Shown: positions 1-7,651 of the stretch, one piece after another | Numbering within the stretch: the first letter of the stretch is position 1 | Layout of the letters: every line of letters begins with the position of its first letter | Origin: Pelomicrobium sp036803785 | Lineage (GTDB): Bacteria > Pseudomonadota > Gammaproteobacteria > Burkholderiales > UBA6910 | Direction of reading: 5' to 3' | Assembly: GCF_036803785.1 (NCBI RefSeq) | Contig: NZ_DAIRTR010000027.1 | Location: 1 to 28,596 of the forward strand | DNA length: 28,596 nucleotides | Translations under genes and position numbers: made by a program | Notes under the pieces: model-generated | What the model was told of the DNA's origin: nothing | The model's database searches: none | The model's input: only the letters and a program-made list of their open reading frames with translations

Positions 1-93
1 CCCGGTGAGCGCCACGGCGAGTACCAGCACCGCGCCCAGTGTCCGGCGCCTGATCGCGCTGCTTGAACTAGCCTCGATGCGGCATCTCTCCAT
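1..93 (-). CDS. N-terminus of an exported protein (partial, runs off left edge)
   Basis: Thirty-one codons are open on the minus strand from an ATG at 93 to the window edge. The predicted peptide has a short polar N-region, three consecutive arginines and then a hydrophobic run rich in Ala, Val and Leu, which is the shape of a Sec signal peptide. The mature protein lies outside the window, so no function can be given. No clear Shine-Dalgarno precedes this ATG, and a TATAAT-like hexamer lies only about 10 bp upstream (103-108), so the true start could be different or leaderless. It is divergent from the dehydrogenase gene at 302. The 208 bp between them carry no other gene I can support. Confidence 0.35.
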   Translation of the reverse strand, partial: MERCRIEASSSSAIRRRTLGAVLVLAVALTG

Positions 94-301
94 GATGTTT
101 CATTATAGAAGCCCGGCTTGGTGCCCCCAGCCACGCTACGCCGGCTATAATAGGCGAGCCATGAATCGGCCTGCGGGGTTCGGGGACGAACCCTGCTGCC
201 TCTTCCCAGTGTGAATCCCAACCCGACGGCTCCGACGGCCCTGGCGCAGCCTCCGCGGCCCAAACCTTGCCGCTCGCAGCCCGATCAAGCGAGAAAGGAA
301 C

Positions 302-1357
302 ATGCCCAAATACAGGATCGCCACGATCCCCGGCGACGGGATCGGCAAGGAGGTGATGCCGGAAGGCATCCGCGTGCTAGAAGCGGCCGGAGGCAAGTTC
401 GGCATCGAGTTCCAGTGGGATCATTTCCCCTGGAGCTGCGAGTTCTACACCCGCCACGGGCGCATGATGCCCGAGGACGGGCTGGAGATGATCCGCCACC
501 ACGACGCCATCTATCTCGGCGCGGTGGGTTTTCCCGGCGTACCCGACCACGTGTCCCTTTGGGGTCTGCTGATCCCGATCCGGCGGCGTTTCCAGCAGTA
601 CGTGAACCTGCGACCGGTGCGGCTCATGCCCGGCGTACCCTGCCCGCTAAAGGACAAAACGCCCGGCGATATCGATTTCTGGGTGGTACGGGAGAATAAC
701 GAGGGAGAGTATTCTTCCATCGGAGGCCGCATCTACGAAGGTACTGACTATGAGATCGTGGTGCAACAGAGCACCTTTACCCGCCGAGGAGTGGACCGTA
801 TCCTGCGTTACGCTTTCGAGCTCGCCCGTCGCCGGCCTCGCAAGCACGTCACCTCCGCCACCAAGTCCAACGGCATCTCGATCACCATGCCTTACTGGGA
901 CGAGCGCTTTAAGGCCATGGCGGCCCAGTATCCGGACGTGCGCGCCGACCAGTATCACATCGACATCTTGACTGCCCACTTCGTGCTGCACCCAGAGTGG
1001 TTCGACGTGGTAGTGGGCTCCAACCTCTTCGGTGACATCCTGTCCGATTTGGGGCCGGCGGTGACCGGCACCATCGGCATCGCGCCGTCGGCCAACCTCA
1101 ATCCCGAACGGGAATTTCCTTCCTGCTTCGAGCCAGTGCACGGCTCCGCCCCGGATATCTACGGCAAGAACATCGCCAACCCTATCGGCCAGATCTGGTC
1201 CGGTGCCATGATGCTGGAGCACCTGGGGCATCCGGAAGCGGCCCAGGCGATCGAGCGCGCCATCGAAACGGTGGTCAGGGAAGGACCGCGCACCCGCGAC
1301 ATGGGAGGCACCGCCTCCACCGCCGAAGTGGGCCAGGCCATCGCTTCCGCTCTCTAG
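302..1357 (+). CDS. ttuC: tartrate dehydrogenase / D-malate dehydrogenase (decarboxylating)
   Basis: The 351-residue protein belongs to the isocitrate/isopropylmalate dehydrogenase family, in the branch that oxidises tartrate or D-malate with NAD and a divalent metal in the cytosol. It begins with the family's N-terminal GDGIGKEV strand-turn. It carries the LRPVRL substrate-binding segment near residue 100, the VRENNEGEYSS motif near 130 and TSATKSNG near 185. The metal-binding aspartates sit in NLFGDILSDLGP near 240, and the cofactor loop EPVHGSAPDIYGKNIANP is near 280. Length and motifs match E. coli DmlA and TtuC closely, so the family is secure. Whether tartrate, D-malate or another beta-hydroxyacid is preferred cannot be read from sequence. 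An AAAGGA Shine-Dalgarno sits just before the ATG. No tartrate transporter is adjacent. Confidence 0.92.
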   Translation: MPKYRIATIPGDGIGKEVMPEGIRVLEAAGGKFGIEFQWDHFPWSCEFYTRHGRMMPEDGLEMIRHHDAIYLGAVGFPGVPDHVSLWGLLIPIRRRFQQYVNLRPVRLMPGVPCPLKDKTPGDIDFWVVRENNEGEYSSIGGRIYEGTDYEIVVQQSTFTRRGVDRILRYAFELARRRPRKHVTSATKSNGISITMPYWDERFKAMAAQYPDVRADQYHIDILTAHFVLHPEWFDVVVGSNLFGDILSDLGPAVTGTIGIAPSANLNPEREFPSCFEPVHGSAPDIYGKNIANPIGQIWSGAMMLEHLGHPEAAQAIERAIETVVREGPRTRDMGGTASTAEVGQAIASAL

Positions 1358-1457
1358 GGGCAGGCCGCCTGTTGGCGCTAGGGCGCGGTGCTGCTACCAT
1401 TTGAGCGCCCTTGCGCTTGCGGGCGGGAGGGTGTTTTTGCTCCCATCACCCTTGCCC

Positions 1458-2930
1458 ATGCGGGTCCGCTACCCCAAGTCGTTCCTCGCTCTGCTGTTCG
1501 TCGGGCTCGCCCTGGTCGCGCTGCCCCTCATCTTCGCCCTGGTGAACAACGCGGTGGCGATCGACCGCCTCACCAACCAAGGACAGAAGGCGGTCTACGA
1601 GGCGACGCGCCTCATTCAGGAGAGCCGGGCGCTCTCGGAATCGGTAACCGGCATGGAACGGGTCGCACGCCAGTACCTGGTGCTGCGTGACCGCTCGCAG
1701 CTCGACGGCTACGAGAACCTGCGGGAGGGGTTTCTGAGAAGCGCGCGCCTGCTCCAGCATTCCCGGCTGGCCGAAAGCCAGCAGGCGCTGCTCACCGAGA
1801 TGGTCAAGCAAGAGGCGGCCATTCACCGCCAGCTGAGGACGCTGCCTCCGGCCAACCCGGAGGCGACGGCCAAGGACCAGGAGGCACAGCAACTGCAGTG
1901 GATCGCCACGACGTTCGAGTCCTTGTCCCAGGGAGCACAGAAGCTGGTCATTCACAGCAACGAAGTCATCGACCGGGAAGTGGAAACGTTGCACAAGATG
2001 TCCCAGAAGGCCTACGAGATCATGATGCTGCAGATGCTGGCGCTGGTGCCCGTGGCGCTCTTCTTGGTGGTGGGTTTCCCCCTGCTCATCGTGCCCCCCA
2101 TCCGGCAGCTCGCCCAGGGCATACGCACCCTGGGCGAGGGGCGGTTCGATCTGGAAATCCGAGTGGACGGCCCCCAAGACTTGCGCTACCTGGGTCAGCA
2201 GCTCGACTGGCTAAGGTTGCGGCTGATGGAGCTGGAAGAGCAGAAAAAAAAGTTCCTGAGCCACGTATCCCACGAGCTAAAGACGCCGCTCACGGCGCTG
2301 CGCGAGGGCTCCGACCTGTTGGCGGGCGAAGTGGTGGGCAAGCTCAATCCCGAGCAGAAGGAAATCGCCCGCATCCTGCGCCAGAGCAGCCTCCAGCTCG
2401 GCCGGCTGATCGAGGACCTGCTCGCCTACAGCGCGTCCCAGTTCCGGAAGGGAAAGCTCAACATCAAACAGGTTAAAATGAGCGACGTGGTGAAAAGCGT
2501 CGTCAATGATCACAAACTGGCGCTGCGCACCCGATCGATCCAGCTGGAACTCGACTGCGAGGCTGTCTATGTGTCGGGCGACGAAGAGAAGCTGCGCACC
2601 GTGGTGGACAACCTGGTTTCCAACGCCATCAAGTTCACGCCCGAGGGCGGCCGTGTGCGCATCGAACTTCGCCGCGACGATGCCGCGGCGGTGCTCGACG
2701 TGATCGACGAGGGGCCCGGCATTCCTCCCGAGGAGCGGGAGCGGGTGTTTGCCCCGTTTTTCCAGGGCCGCGCCCAGCAATCGGCAGCGGTCAAGGGCTC
2801 GGGGCTAGGGCTGTCCATCGTCAAGGAGCACGTACTGGCCCATGGCGGGCGGGTGGAAGTGGTGGACCGCGCCGCGCCGGGGGCCCATTTCCGCGTCACC
2901 TTGCCCCTCAATCCATGGGTCAGCACGTGA
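1458..2930 (+). CDS. qseE: QseE/GlrK-like membrane sensor histidine kinase
   Basis: This is the two-component sensor that should phosphorylate the sigma54 activator encoded at 3478. The 490-residue protein has a first membrane segment near residues 9-29, a helical periplasmic domain of about 155 residues, a second membrane segment near 188-212 and a HAMP region. The phospho-acceptor motif SHVSHELKTP follows (His about 272). The ATP domain shows an N-box (DNLVSNAIKFTPEGG), a G1 box (DEGPGIP) and a G2 box (GSGLGLSI). The reading frame is open back to a TTG at 1401. I chose the ATG at 1458 because it places a basic residue cluster directly before the first membrane helix, although its Shine-Dalgarno is weak. 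The 3' end overlaps the lipoprotein gene by 16 bp, so the two are translationally coupled. The ligand is unknown. Confidence 0.9.
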   Translation: MRVRYPKSFLALLFVGLALVALPLIFALVNNAVAIDRLTNQGQKAVYEATRLIQESRALSESVTGMERVARQYLVLRDRSQLDGYENLREGFLRSARLLQHSRLAESQQALLTEMVKQEAAIHRQLRTLPPANPEATAKDQEAQQLQWIATTFESLSQGAQKLVIHSNEVIDREVETLHKMSQKAYEIMMLQMLALVPVALFLVVGFPLLIVPPIRQLAQGIRTLGEGRFDLEIRVDGPQDLRYLGQQLDWLRLRLMELEEQKKKFLSHVSHELKTPLTALREGSDLLAGEVVGKLNPEQKEIARILRQSSLQLGRLIEDLLAYSASQFRKGKLNIKQVKMSDVVKSVVNDHKLALRTRSIQLELDCEAVYVSGDEEKLRTVVDNLVSNAIKFTPEGGRVRIELRRDDAAAVLDVIDEGPGIPPEERERVFAPFFQGRAQQSAAVKGSGLGLSIVKEHVLAHGGRVEVVDRAAPGAHFRVTLPLNPWVST

Positions 2931-3481
2931 ACCTGGGATCGCGGCTTTTCCTGTTGGCGGCGGTACTCGCTCTCACTGCAGGCTGCGCCGTGCCCCCGGT
3001 TGGCGAGGGCGCGCGACCGGAGCCAGTCATTCCCGGCCTCACCCGCCCGGTTAGCGACGTGGAGGCTTTGCTCGACTACTATGAGCGCTTGACGAAACTC
3101 CAGGGACAGGAGCTCGCCAAAGAGTACGAACGGGCCCGGCAGACCTACGCCAAGACCCGCAGCGAATACAACCGGCTCCAGCTCGCGCTCCACGGCGCAC
3201 TGCCCGGCGCAGGCCCGGAAGATCAGGTCCAGAGCCTGAACCTCCTGGAGCCCCTCGTGAAGTCGAACGAACCGAGAAGCGGTGACCTGCGGCGGCTCGC
3301 TCTGCTGCTGCACGGCCTGATCCAGGAGCATCGTCGGCTTGCGGAAGGCTTGAACGCGGCCAGCCAGCGGGTCAAGGAAGAGCAAAAGCGCGCCGAGGAT
3401 TTGCAGCAGAAGCTCGACGCCATCAAGAGCATCGAAAAGGCCCTGATCGAGCGCGAACAGCAGATGCGCAAGCAGCGATGA
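2915..3481 (+). CDS. qseG: QseG-like outer-membrane lipoprotein
   Basis: The 188-residue protein starts with a lipoprotein signal peptide ending in the lipobox LTAGC (Cys at about residue 24). A region predicted to be strongly alpha-helical and charged follows, with a coiled-coil-like stretch of about 60 residues at the C-terminus. Its position between the kinase and response-regulator genes, overlapping both by 16 and 4 bp, is the arrangement of qseE-qseG-glrR. There the lipoprotein is known to contact the kinase periplasmic domain and control signalling. Sequence identity to enterobacterial QseG cannot be judged by eye, so the assignment rests on architecture and synteny. Confidence 0.75.
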   Translation: MGQHVNLGSRLFLLAAVLALTAGCAVPPVGEGARPEPVIPGLTRPVSDVEALLDYYERLTKLQGQELAKEYERARQTYAKTRSEYNRLQLALHGALPGAGPEDQVQSLNLLEPLVKSNEPRSGDLRRLALLLHGLIQEHRRLAEGLNAASQRVKEEQKRAEDLQQKLDAIKSIEKALIEREQQMRKQR

Positions 3482-4842
3482 CCACCGTTCCCCAGCGCAT
3501 TCTGGTGGTAGACGACGATCCCGGCATCCTGCGGCTACTCACCCTGCGGCTGCAGTCGGCCGGCTACGCCGTCACCTCGGTGGAGAGCGCCGAAAAAGCG
3601 CTGTCGGCCATCGAGGCGGCCCGGCCCAATTTGGTGATCACCGACTTGCGCATGGGTGGCATGGACGGCATGGCCCTGTTCGATGCCTTGCATCGAGCGC
3701 ACCCGACTCTGCCGGTGATCATTCTCACCGCCCACGGTACCATCCCCGATGCGGTGGCAGCCACCAAGCGCGGCGTGTTCGGCTACCTGACCAAGCCGTT
3801 TGAGGCCCAGGAGCTGCTGGAGCAGGTAGCGAAGGCACTTAGCGTTTCCGGCGGCGTTTCCGCCGGAACCTCTGCCCTGGGCGATCGCGAGTGGCGCAGC
3901 GACATCATCACCTGCAGCCCCTTGATGGAGGACCTGCTGGCCCAGGCTCGGCTGGTGGCGGCGGGAGACGCGAGCGTATTCATCCAGGGCGAGTCCGGTA
4001 GCGGCAAGGAACTGCTCGCCCGGGCCATCCACAAAGCGAGCGCCCGGGCCGAGGCCCCCTTCGTCGCGGTCAACTGCGGCGCCATTCCCGAGCAGCTCCT
4101 GGAGTCCGAACTGTTTGGCCACGTGAAAGGGGCCTTCACCGGCGCCACCCGCGACCACAGCGGACTGTTCCAAGCGGCCCACCAGGGTACCCTGTTCCTG
4201 GACGAAATCGGCGACATGCCCCTCACCCTGCAGGTGAAGCTCCTGCGGGTGCTGGAAGACAAGCAGGTGCGCCCGGTAGGGTCCACCCGCAGCGTTCCGG
4301 TGGACGTGCGCATCATCTCCGCCACCCATCGGGATCTGGAAGCCCTCAAGAACACGGGCAACTTTCGCCAGGATTTGTACTACCGGCTGAATGTGGTCTC
4401 CCTCACGGTGCCCTCCCTGGCGCAACGACGCGAAGATATCCCGCTCCTCGCCACCTACTTCCTGCATCGCCTGGCGAACAAGTATCACAAGGCGGTGACC
4501 GCCTTCGCTCCCGAAGCGATGGAGCTCCTCGCCCAGGCCCCCTGGCCCGGCAACGTACGGCAATTGCAGAATGTGGTGGAGCAGACCGTCGCTCTTGCCA
4601 CCAGCCCCATCATTCCCGCCACGCTGGTGCAAAACGCCATTCAGCACGAACAGGATGAAATCACCTCCTTCGAAGTCGCGCGCACCCGTTTCGAACGGGA
4701 ATATCTGGCGCGGCTGCTCAAGATCACTGGCGGCAACGTGAGCCAGGCGGCCAAGCTGGCGAAGCGCAACCGTACGGAGTTCTACAAGCTGTTGCAACGC
4801 CTGCAGCTCGATCCGGCGCTATTCAAGCGGCCCCGGGACTAA
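3478..4842 (+). CDS. glrR: QseF/GlrR-like sigma54-dependent response regulator
   Basis: The 454-residue protein is an NtrC-type activator of RNA polymerase-sigma54. The receiver domain (residues 1-120) has the acidic cluster DDD near 12-14, phospho-acceptor Asp56, Thr84 and Lys106. The AAA+ domain has Walker A GESGSGKE (171-178), the sigma54-contacting loop GAFTGA (218-223) and Walker B LFLDEIGD (239-246). Arginine-finger region residues come later. A Fis-type helix-turn-helix closes the protein (about 410-450). The ATG overlaps the qseG stop (ATGA). A perfect TGTC-N10-GACA repeat and a sigma54 promoter lie directly downstream, so a likely target is the csbD-like/glycine-zipper unit. The GlrR identity is supported by the gene trio and that site. 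Confidence 0.92.
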   Translation: MTTVPQRILVVDDDPGILRLLTLRLQSAGYAVTSVESAEKALSAIEAARPNLVITDLRMGGMDGMALFDALHRAHPTLPVIILTAHGTIPDAVAATKRGVFGYLTKPFEAQELLEQVAKALSVSGGVSAGTSALGDREWRSDIITCSPLMEDLLAQARLVAAGDASVFIQGESGSGKELLARAIHKASARAEAPFVAVNCGAIPEQLLESELFGHVKGAFTGATRDHSGLFQAAHQGTLFLDEIGDMPLTLQVKLLRVLEDKQVRPVGSTRSVPVDVRIISATHRDLEALKNTGNFRQDLYYRLNVVSLTVPSLAQRREDIPLLATYFLHRLANKYHKAVTAFAPEAMELLAQAPWPGNVRQLQNVVEQTVALATSPIIPATLVQNAIQHEQDEITSFEVARTRFEREYLARLLKITGGNVSQAAKLAKRNRTEFYKLLQRLQLDPALFKRPRD

Positions 4843-4957
4843 GCTGACTCCTCTGCGGCTCGGAGAGGGCAAAACCGTTTGTGTCGATGCCGTCGTTGCT
4901 CGGCGACTTTAAAAACATGCTCTAAGTCAGCGTGTTACAAGAGATTTGCGACTTAAT

Positions 4958-4975
4958 TGTCGCCAATCGACGACA
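4958..4975. promoter_or_regulatory. putative GlrR/QseF upstream activating site
   Basis: The sequence reads TGTC, ten bases, GACA, a perfect dyad that matches the published GlrR recognition pattern upstream of E. coli glmY. It is centred about 110 bp upstream of the start point predicted from the sigma54 promoter at 5052-5066, a normal distance for enhancer binding. Half-sites (TGTC at 4882 and 5032, GACA at 4998) lie nearby but have no perfect partner. That this regulator binds here is an inference from motif and proximity. Confidence 0.6.
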
Positions 4976-5051
4976 GTTCTCAGGCACCGCCCCACTCGAC
5001 AAACCGGCCCATTCATAGCTAACTTGTTGATTGTCAAGACCATCTGTTCCC

Positions 5052-5066
5052 TGGCACGTCCTTTGC
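5052..5066 (+). promoter_or_regulatory. sigma54 (-24/-12) promoter
   Basis: TGGCAC, five bases, TTGC gives the invariant GG and GC separated by exactly ten bases, as required by sigma54. The predicted start point is near 5078, leaving a leader of about 54 nt before the CsbD-like gene. The other intergenic regions I scanned gave no comparable match. The 289-bp gap after glrR holds this promoter, the activating site at 4958 and no gene I can see. Confidence 0.8.
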
Positions 5067-5131
5067 CATAGCTTCAAGGGTTCGCGCGCTCGTGCGAGGC
5101 ACCCGCCAATGGAATCAGGGAGTACAAAACC

Positions 5132-5353
5132 ATGGCCATCGACGTCCTGAACAGCAACTGGAAGGAAATCCGTGCCCACGCGAAACAATGGTGGGGCGAG
5201 CTGACCGAAGACGACCTGGATGAGGTGGAAGGCCGGCGCGACCGGCTGATCGATCTGCTGCAACAGCGCTACGGCCACACCCGCGAGGAGGCAGAGGTGG
5301 ACGTGGAGCGCTTCCTGGTGCGGGCTAGCAGCTTCATTCGACCCAATCACTGA
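5132..5353 (+). CDS. CsbD-family stress protein
   Basis: The 73-residue, highly charged soluble protein shows the CsbD/YjbJ pattern: N-terminal WKEIRAHAKQWWGELTEDDL followed by EGRRDRLIDLLQQRYG and an amphipathic helix rich in Glu and Arg. CsbD proteins are abundant under general or envelope stress in many bacteria, and their molecular role is not established. A GGGAG Shine-Dalgarno precedes the ATG. The gene sits directly behind a sigma54 promoter and is followed 44 bp later by the glycine-zipper gene, so the two are probably one transcript controlled by the neighbouring QseE/GlrR system. Confidence 0.85.
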   Translation: MAIDVLNSNWKEIRAHAKQWWGELTEDDLDEVEGRRDRLIDLLQQRYGHTREEAEVDVERFLVRASSFIRPNH

Positions 5354-5397
5354 GAGAGGCAGCGCGGCTTCCGAGAAAAACAGACAAAGGGGGCAAC

Positions 5398-5970
5398 ATG
5401 GTAAACAACAACAGCAGCCTGCTTTACCCCTTAATGATCATCGCGGCGATGGCGGTGATCCTGTTTAGCATCGTGGGCATCGCCACCATGACGGGTCACC
5501 TGCCCGCGGCCTTCTCGGAAGTCCAGCCAGGGCAGGCGACAAGCGAGACGAAGGCAGCGGCGAAGCCCGACGCAACCAAGCCGGTCGCTGCCCCGAGGGC
5601 GGCGACGCCTGGACCCGTCGCGAGGACGAGCCCCTGTCCGGATTGTGGCGTGGTGGAGTCCATCACGGCTTCCGAGGTCAAGGGGCAGCCCTCCGGAGTC
5701 GGCATGGTGGCCGGCGGCGTCACCGGCGGGGTGATCGGCAACCAGATAGGCGGCGGCAGTGGCCGTACCATTGCCACCATCGTGGGCGCCGCGGGAGGCG
5801 CTTACGTGGGCAACGAGATCGAGAAGAACGTGAAGAAAACCACCGTCTACCGAATCACGGTGCGTATGGATGACGGTACCACCCGCACCCTGACCCAAGA
5901 GGCGCCGCCCGGATTCGGCATCGGCGAAAAGGTGCGTATCGTGGATGGCCGCCTCGTGGCAAGAGGCTGA
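5398..5970 (+). CDS. glycine-zipper 2TM envelope protein
   Basis: The 190-residue protein has an N-terminal hydrophobic segment (about residues 9-30) and a Pro/Ala-rich linker (about 45-80). A CPDCGVVESI motif follows, then a glycine-zipper segment (about 100-145) with repeated GG and GxxxG. This is the Rickettsia 17-kDa/SlyB-like 2TM domain. A short beta-rich tail ends the protein. Such proteins are inserted in the envelope and are often induced by envelope or osmotic stress. The N-terminal segment lacks a lipobox, so it is probably an inner-membrane anchor or uncleaved signal. An AGGGGG Shine-Dalgarno lies 5 bp before the ATG. It is the second gene after the sigma54 promoter and is followed by a strong terminator. 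Confidence 0.82.
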   Translation: MVNNNSSLLYPLMIIAAMAVILFSIVGIATMTGHLPAAFSEVQPGQATSETKAAAKPDATKPVAAPRAATPGPVARTSPCPDCGVVESITASEVKGQPSGVGMVAGGVTGGVIGNQIGGGSGRTIATIVGAAGGAYVGNEIEKNVKKTTVYRITVRMDDGTTRTLTQEAPPGFGIGEKVRIVDGRLVARG

Positions 5971-6074
5971 AAAGGTTCAGGTCCAGCCAGCGCCCTCAAG
6001 GAACTCAAGACGAGCGAAAGGACTCCCAGCATCCAGAGGCCGCGCTTCGGCGAATACAAGGAACCCCCAAGTTG

Positions 6075-6109
6075 GCCCGCTATTCTCTCCTCCGGCGGGC
6101 TTTTTTTTT
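6075..6109 (+). terminator. intrinsic terminator after glycine-zipper gene
   Basis: Arms GCCCGC (6075-6080) and GCGGGC (6095-6100) enclose a 14-nt loop and are followed directly by nine T residues (6101-6109). It lies about 105 bp after the stop codon of the glycine-zipper gene and closes the sigma54-controlled unit. Confidence 0.85.
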
Positions 6110-6155
6110 AAGTGTCGATGAACGACCGCGCGCCCCTTAACCTGGAAAACCCCCA

Positions 6156-6404
6156 ATGAGACCCTCGCGCCTTTTCATTCTCGTGAACGCCGCCTTGCTC
6201 GGTGCTGGGTGCGCCGCGACTCCGCCGAGCCGCCCCAATGTGAACCTGTCCGGCTACCCACCGGCCTTTCAGGAAGGTTATGCCGACGGCTGCCACAGCG
6301 CCCGAGTCCTGATCGGCGTGCGCAAGGACGAAGCCCGTTTCAAGAAAGACAACCTCTACGCCCAAGGCTGGCGAGACGGCTACGACATTTGCAGTAAGCG
6401 CTGA
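6156..6404 (+). CDS. small lipoprotein of unknown function
   Basis: The 82-residue protein has a lipoprotein signal ending in LGAGC (Cys about 19). The mature part of about 63 residues has two matching segments, FQEGYADGCHSA and YAQGWRDGYDIC, so it may fold as a small two-fold repeat with paired cysteines. I do not recognise a named family. It is preceded by a terminator, so it is probably a separate transcript. The next gene starts 71 bp downstream, and no terminator is evident between them. Confidence 0.72.
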   Translation: MRPSRLFILVNAALLGAGCAATPPSRPNVNLSGYPPAFQEGYADGCHSARVLIGVRKDEARFKKDNLYAQGWRDGYDICSKR

Positions 6405-6475
6405 CTCCTTCCTCAGGCGCCTTTCCACCGCCGGGGCCGGCCAGGGGTACAATCCCGGTCCTGAAGGTGAAACCC

Positions 6476-7087
6476 ATGAACGAAGGGCTCTACGCCATCG
6501 GGCTGTGCGCGGTGGCGGTCAACGCGGCCACGGGCGTACTGGAAGCCGGAAGAAAACCCATCGACCTTTTCGGTATGGTGGTAGTGGCGCTCGCTGCGGC
6601 CCTGGGCGGGGGAACGCTCCGGGACCTGCTGCTGGATCGCCCGGTGTTCTGGATCGTCGATCCCTCTTACCTTTGGGCCGCTGTGGCCGCGGGGCTTACC
6701 ACCTTCGTCCTGGTGAGGCGCCTGCGGCTACCGCTCAACCTATTTCTGATTCCCGACGCCCTGGGGCTCGCCCTGTTCACCGTGCTCGGCACCCAGATCG
6801 CCCTCGGTATGGGGGCGGACGGCTTCGTGGCCAGCGTGATGGGGGTAATCACCGGCGTCTTTGGCGGGGTGCTGCGGGACGTCCTGTGCAATGAGGTGCC
6901 GCTGGTATTCGGCGGCGAGCTCTACGCGACCGCGGCATGGGCGGGCGCTCTGCTCTTGGTGGCCTTGAACCACTTCGGCGTGGCGCCCAATGCCTCCGCG
7001 GCCCTGGCCATCGCCGCCGTGCTGGCGCTGCGCCTGGCGGCGATCCGCTGGCGCATCCGCCTGCCCATCTTCGTCGCCAGGCGCTAG
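6476..7087 (+). CDS. TRIC-family (UPF0126/YicG-like) membrane protein
   Basis: The protein of about 203 residues has seven hydrophobic segments and two copies of the family hallmark: ALGGGTLRDLLLD in the first half and GVFGGVLRDVLCNEVP in the second. Glycine-rich kinked helices with an Arg-Asp pair are typical of bacterial trimeric intracellular cation channel homologues, which conduct monovalent cations. The physiological role in bacteria is unclear. The frame is open back to a GTG at 6467. I chose the ATG at 6476 because GAAGG lies 8 bp before it. It is convergent with the DUF456 gene. Confidence 0.86.
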   Translation: MNEGLYAIGLCAVAVNAATGVLEAGRKPIDLFGMVVVALAAALGGGTLRDLLLDRPVFWIVDPSYLWAAVAAGLTTFVLVRRLRLPLNLFLIPDALGLALFTVLGTQIALGMGADGFVASVMGVITGVFGGVLRDVLCNEVPLVFGGELYATAAWAGALLLVALNHFGVAPNASAALAIAAVLALRLAAIRWRIRLPIFVARR

Positions 7088-7122
7088 TGCGCCCCCGGGC
7101 CGCTTTGACGTGCGCCGGATCG

Positions 7123-7602
7123 CTACATCAAGTAAGCGCTCACGAATACGCCCACCATGGTGAAGGCGAGGGCGAGCTTCGCGACAGTGCCCAGCAGAAG
7201 CCCCACCCAGGTTCCGATGCCGGCGCGGGCGGCCCGGCGCCAGTCGCTGCGGGTGAGATATTCTCCGATCACTGCACCGACGAAGGGCCCCAGCAACAGC
7301 CCGGGCAGTCCGAAGAACACGCCCACCACGGTGCCCACGGCAGCCCCTGCCACTGCCCGGGGGCTCGCGCCAACCCGCTCCGCGCCCAAAGCACTCGCCA
7401 CCAGGTCCACGGCAACGGCGACCAGGGTGAGCAGGGCCAGTCCGATCACGGTGATGGTGCTCACATGCTGGAAGCCGTCCATCCAGGCGGCGAACAACAA
7501 GGCGGCAAAGATCAGGGGAACCCCCGGCAGCCCGGGGAGCACGGTGCCAAGAAGGCCCGTCAGCACCAGGGCGGTCACGAGCAGCCAGAGCCAGACGTTC
7601 AC
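7123..7602 (-). CDS. DUF456 membrane protein
   Basis: The 159-residue protein is almost entirely hydrophobic, with about four or five membrane segments. It carries the DUF456 features: an N-terminal LGTVLPGLPGVPLIF stretch, a central VDLVASALGAERVGAS segment, and FFGLPGLLLGPFVGAVIGE. The start is GTG at 7602. The function of this family is not known. It stands 49 bp downstream of the Sel1-repeat gene on the same strand and could be co-transcribed with it. Confidence 0.85.
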   Translation of the reverse strand: MNVWLWLLVTALVLTGLLGTVLPGLPGVPLIFAALLFAAWMDGFQHVSTITVIGLALLTLVAVAVDLVASALGAERVGASPRAVAGAAVGTVVGVFFGLPGLLLGPFVGAVIGEYLTRSDWRRAARAGIGTWVGLLLGTVAKLALAFTMVGVFVSAYLM

Positions 7603-7651
7603 CGCAGGAGGTCCCGACGCATGGGGCCACGCTGAATCCTGTCGCAGAAAA

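Noticed and set aside
94..301. TATAAT at 146-151 as promoter of the dehydrogenase gene
   Set aside because: No acceptable -35 box lies at the right distance, so I could not support a promoter from one hexamer.
4843..4879. Weak hairpin after glrR (CCTCT/AGAGG)
   Set aside because: The stem is only 5 bp with a 9-base loop and no T-tract, too weak to call a terminator.
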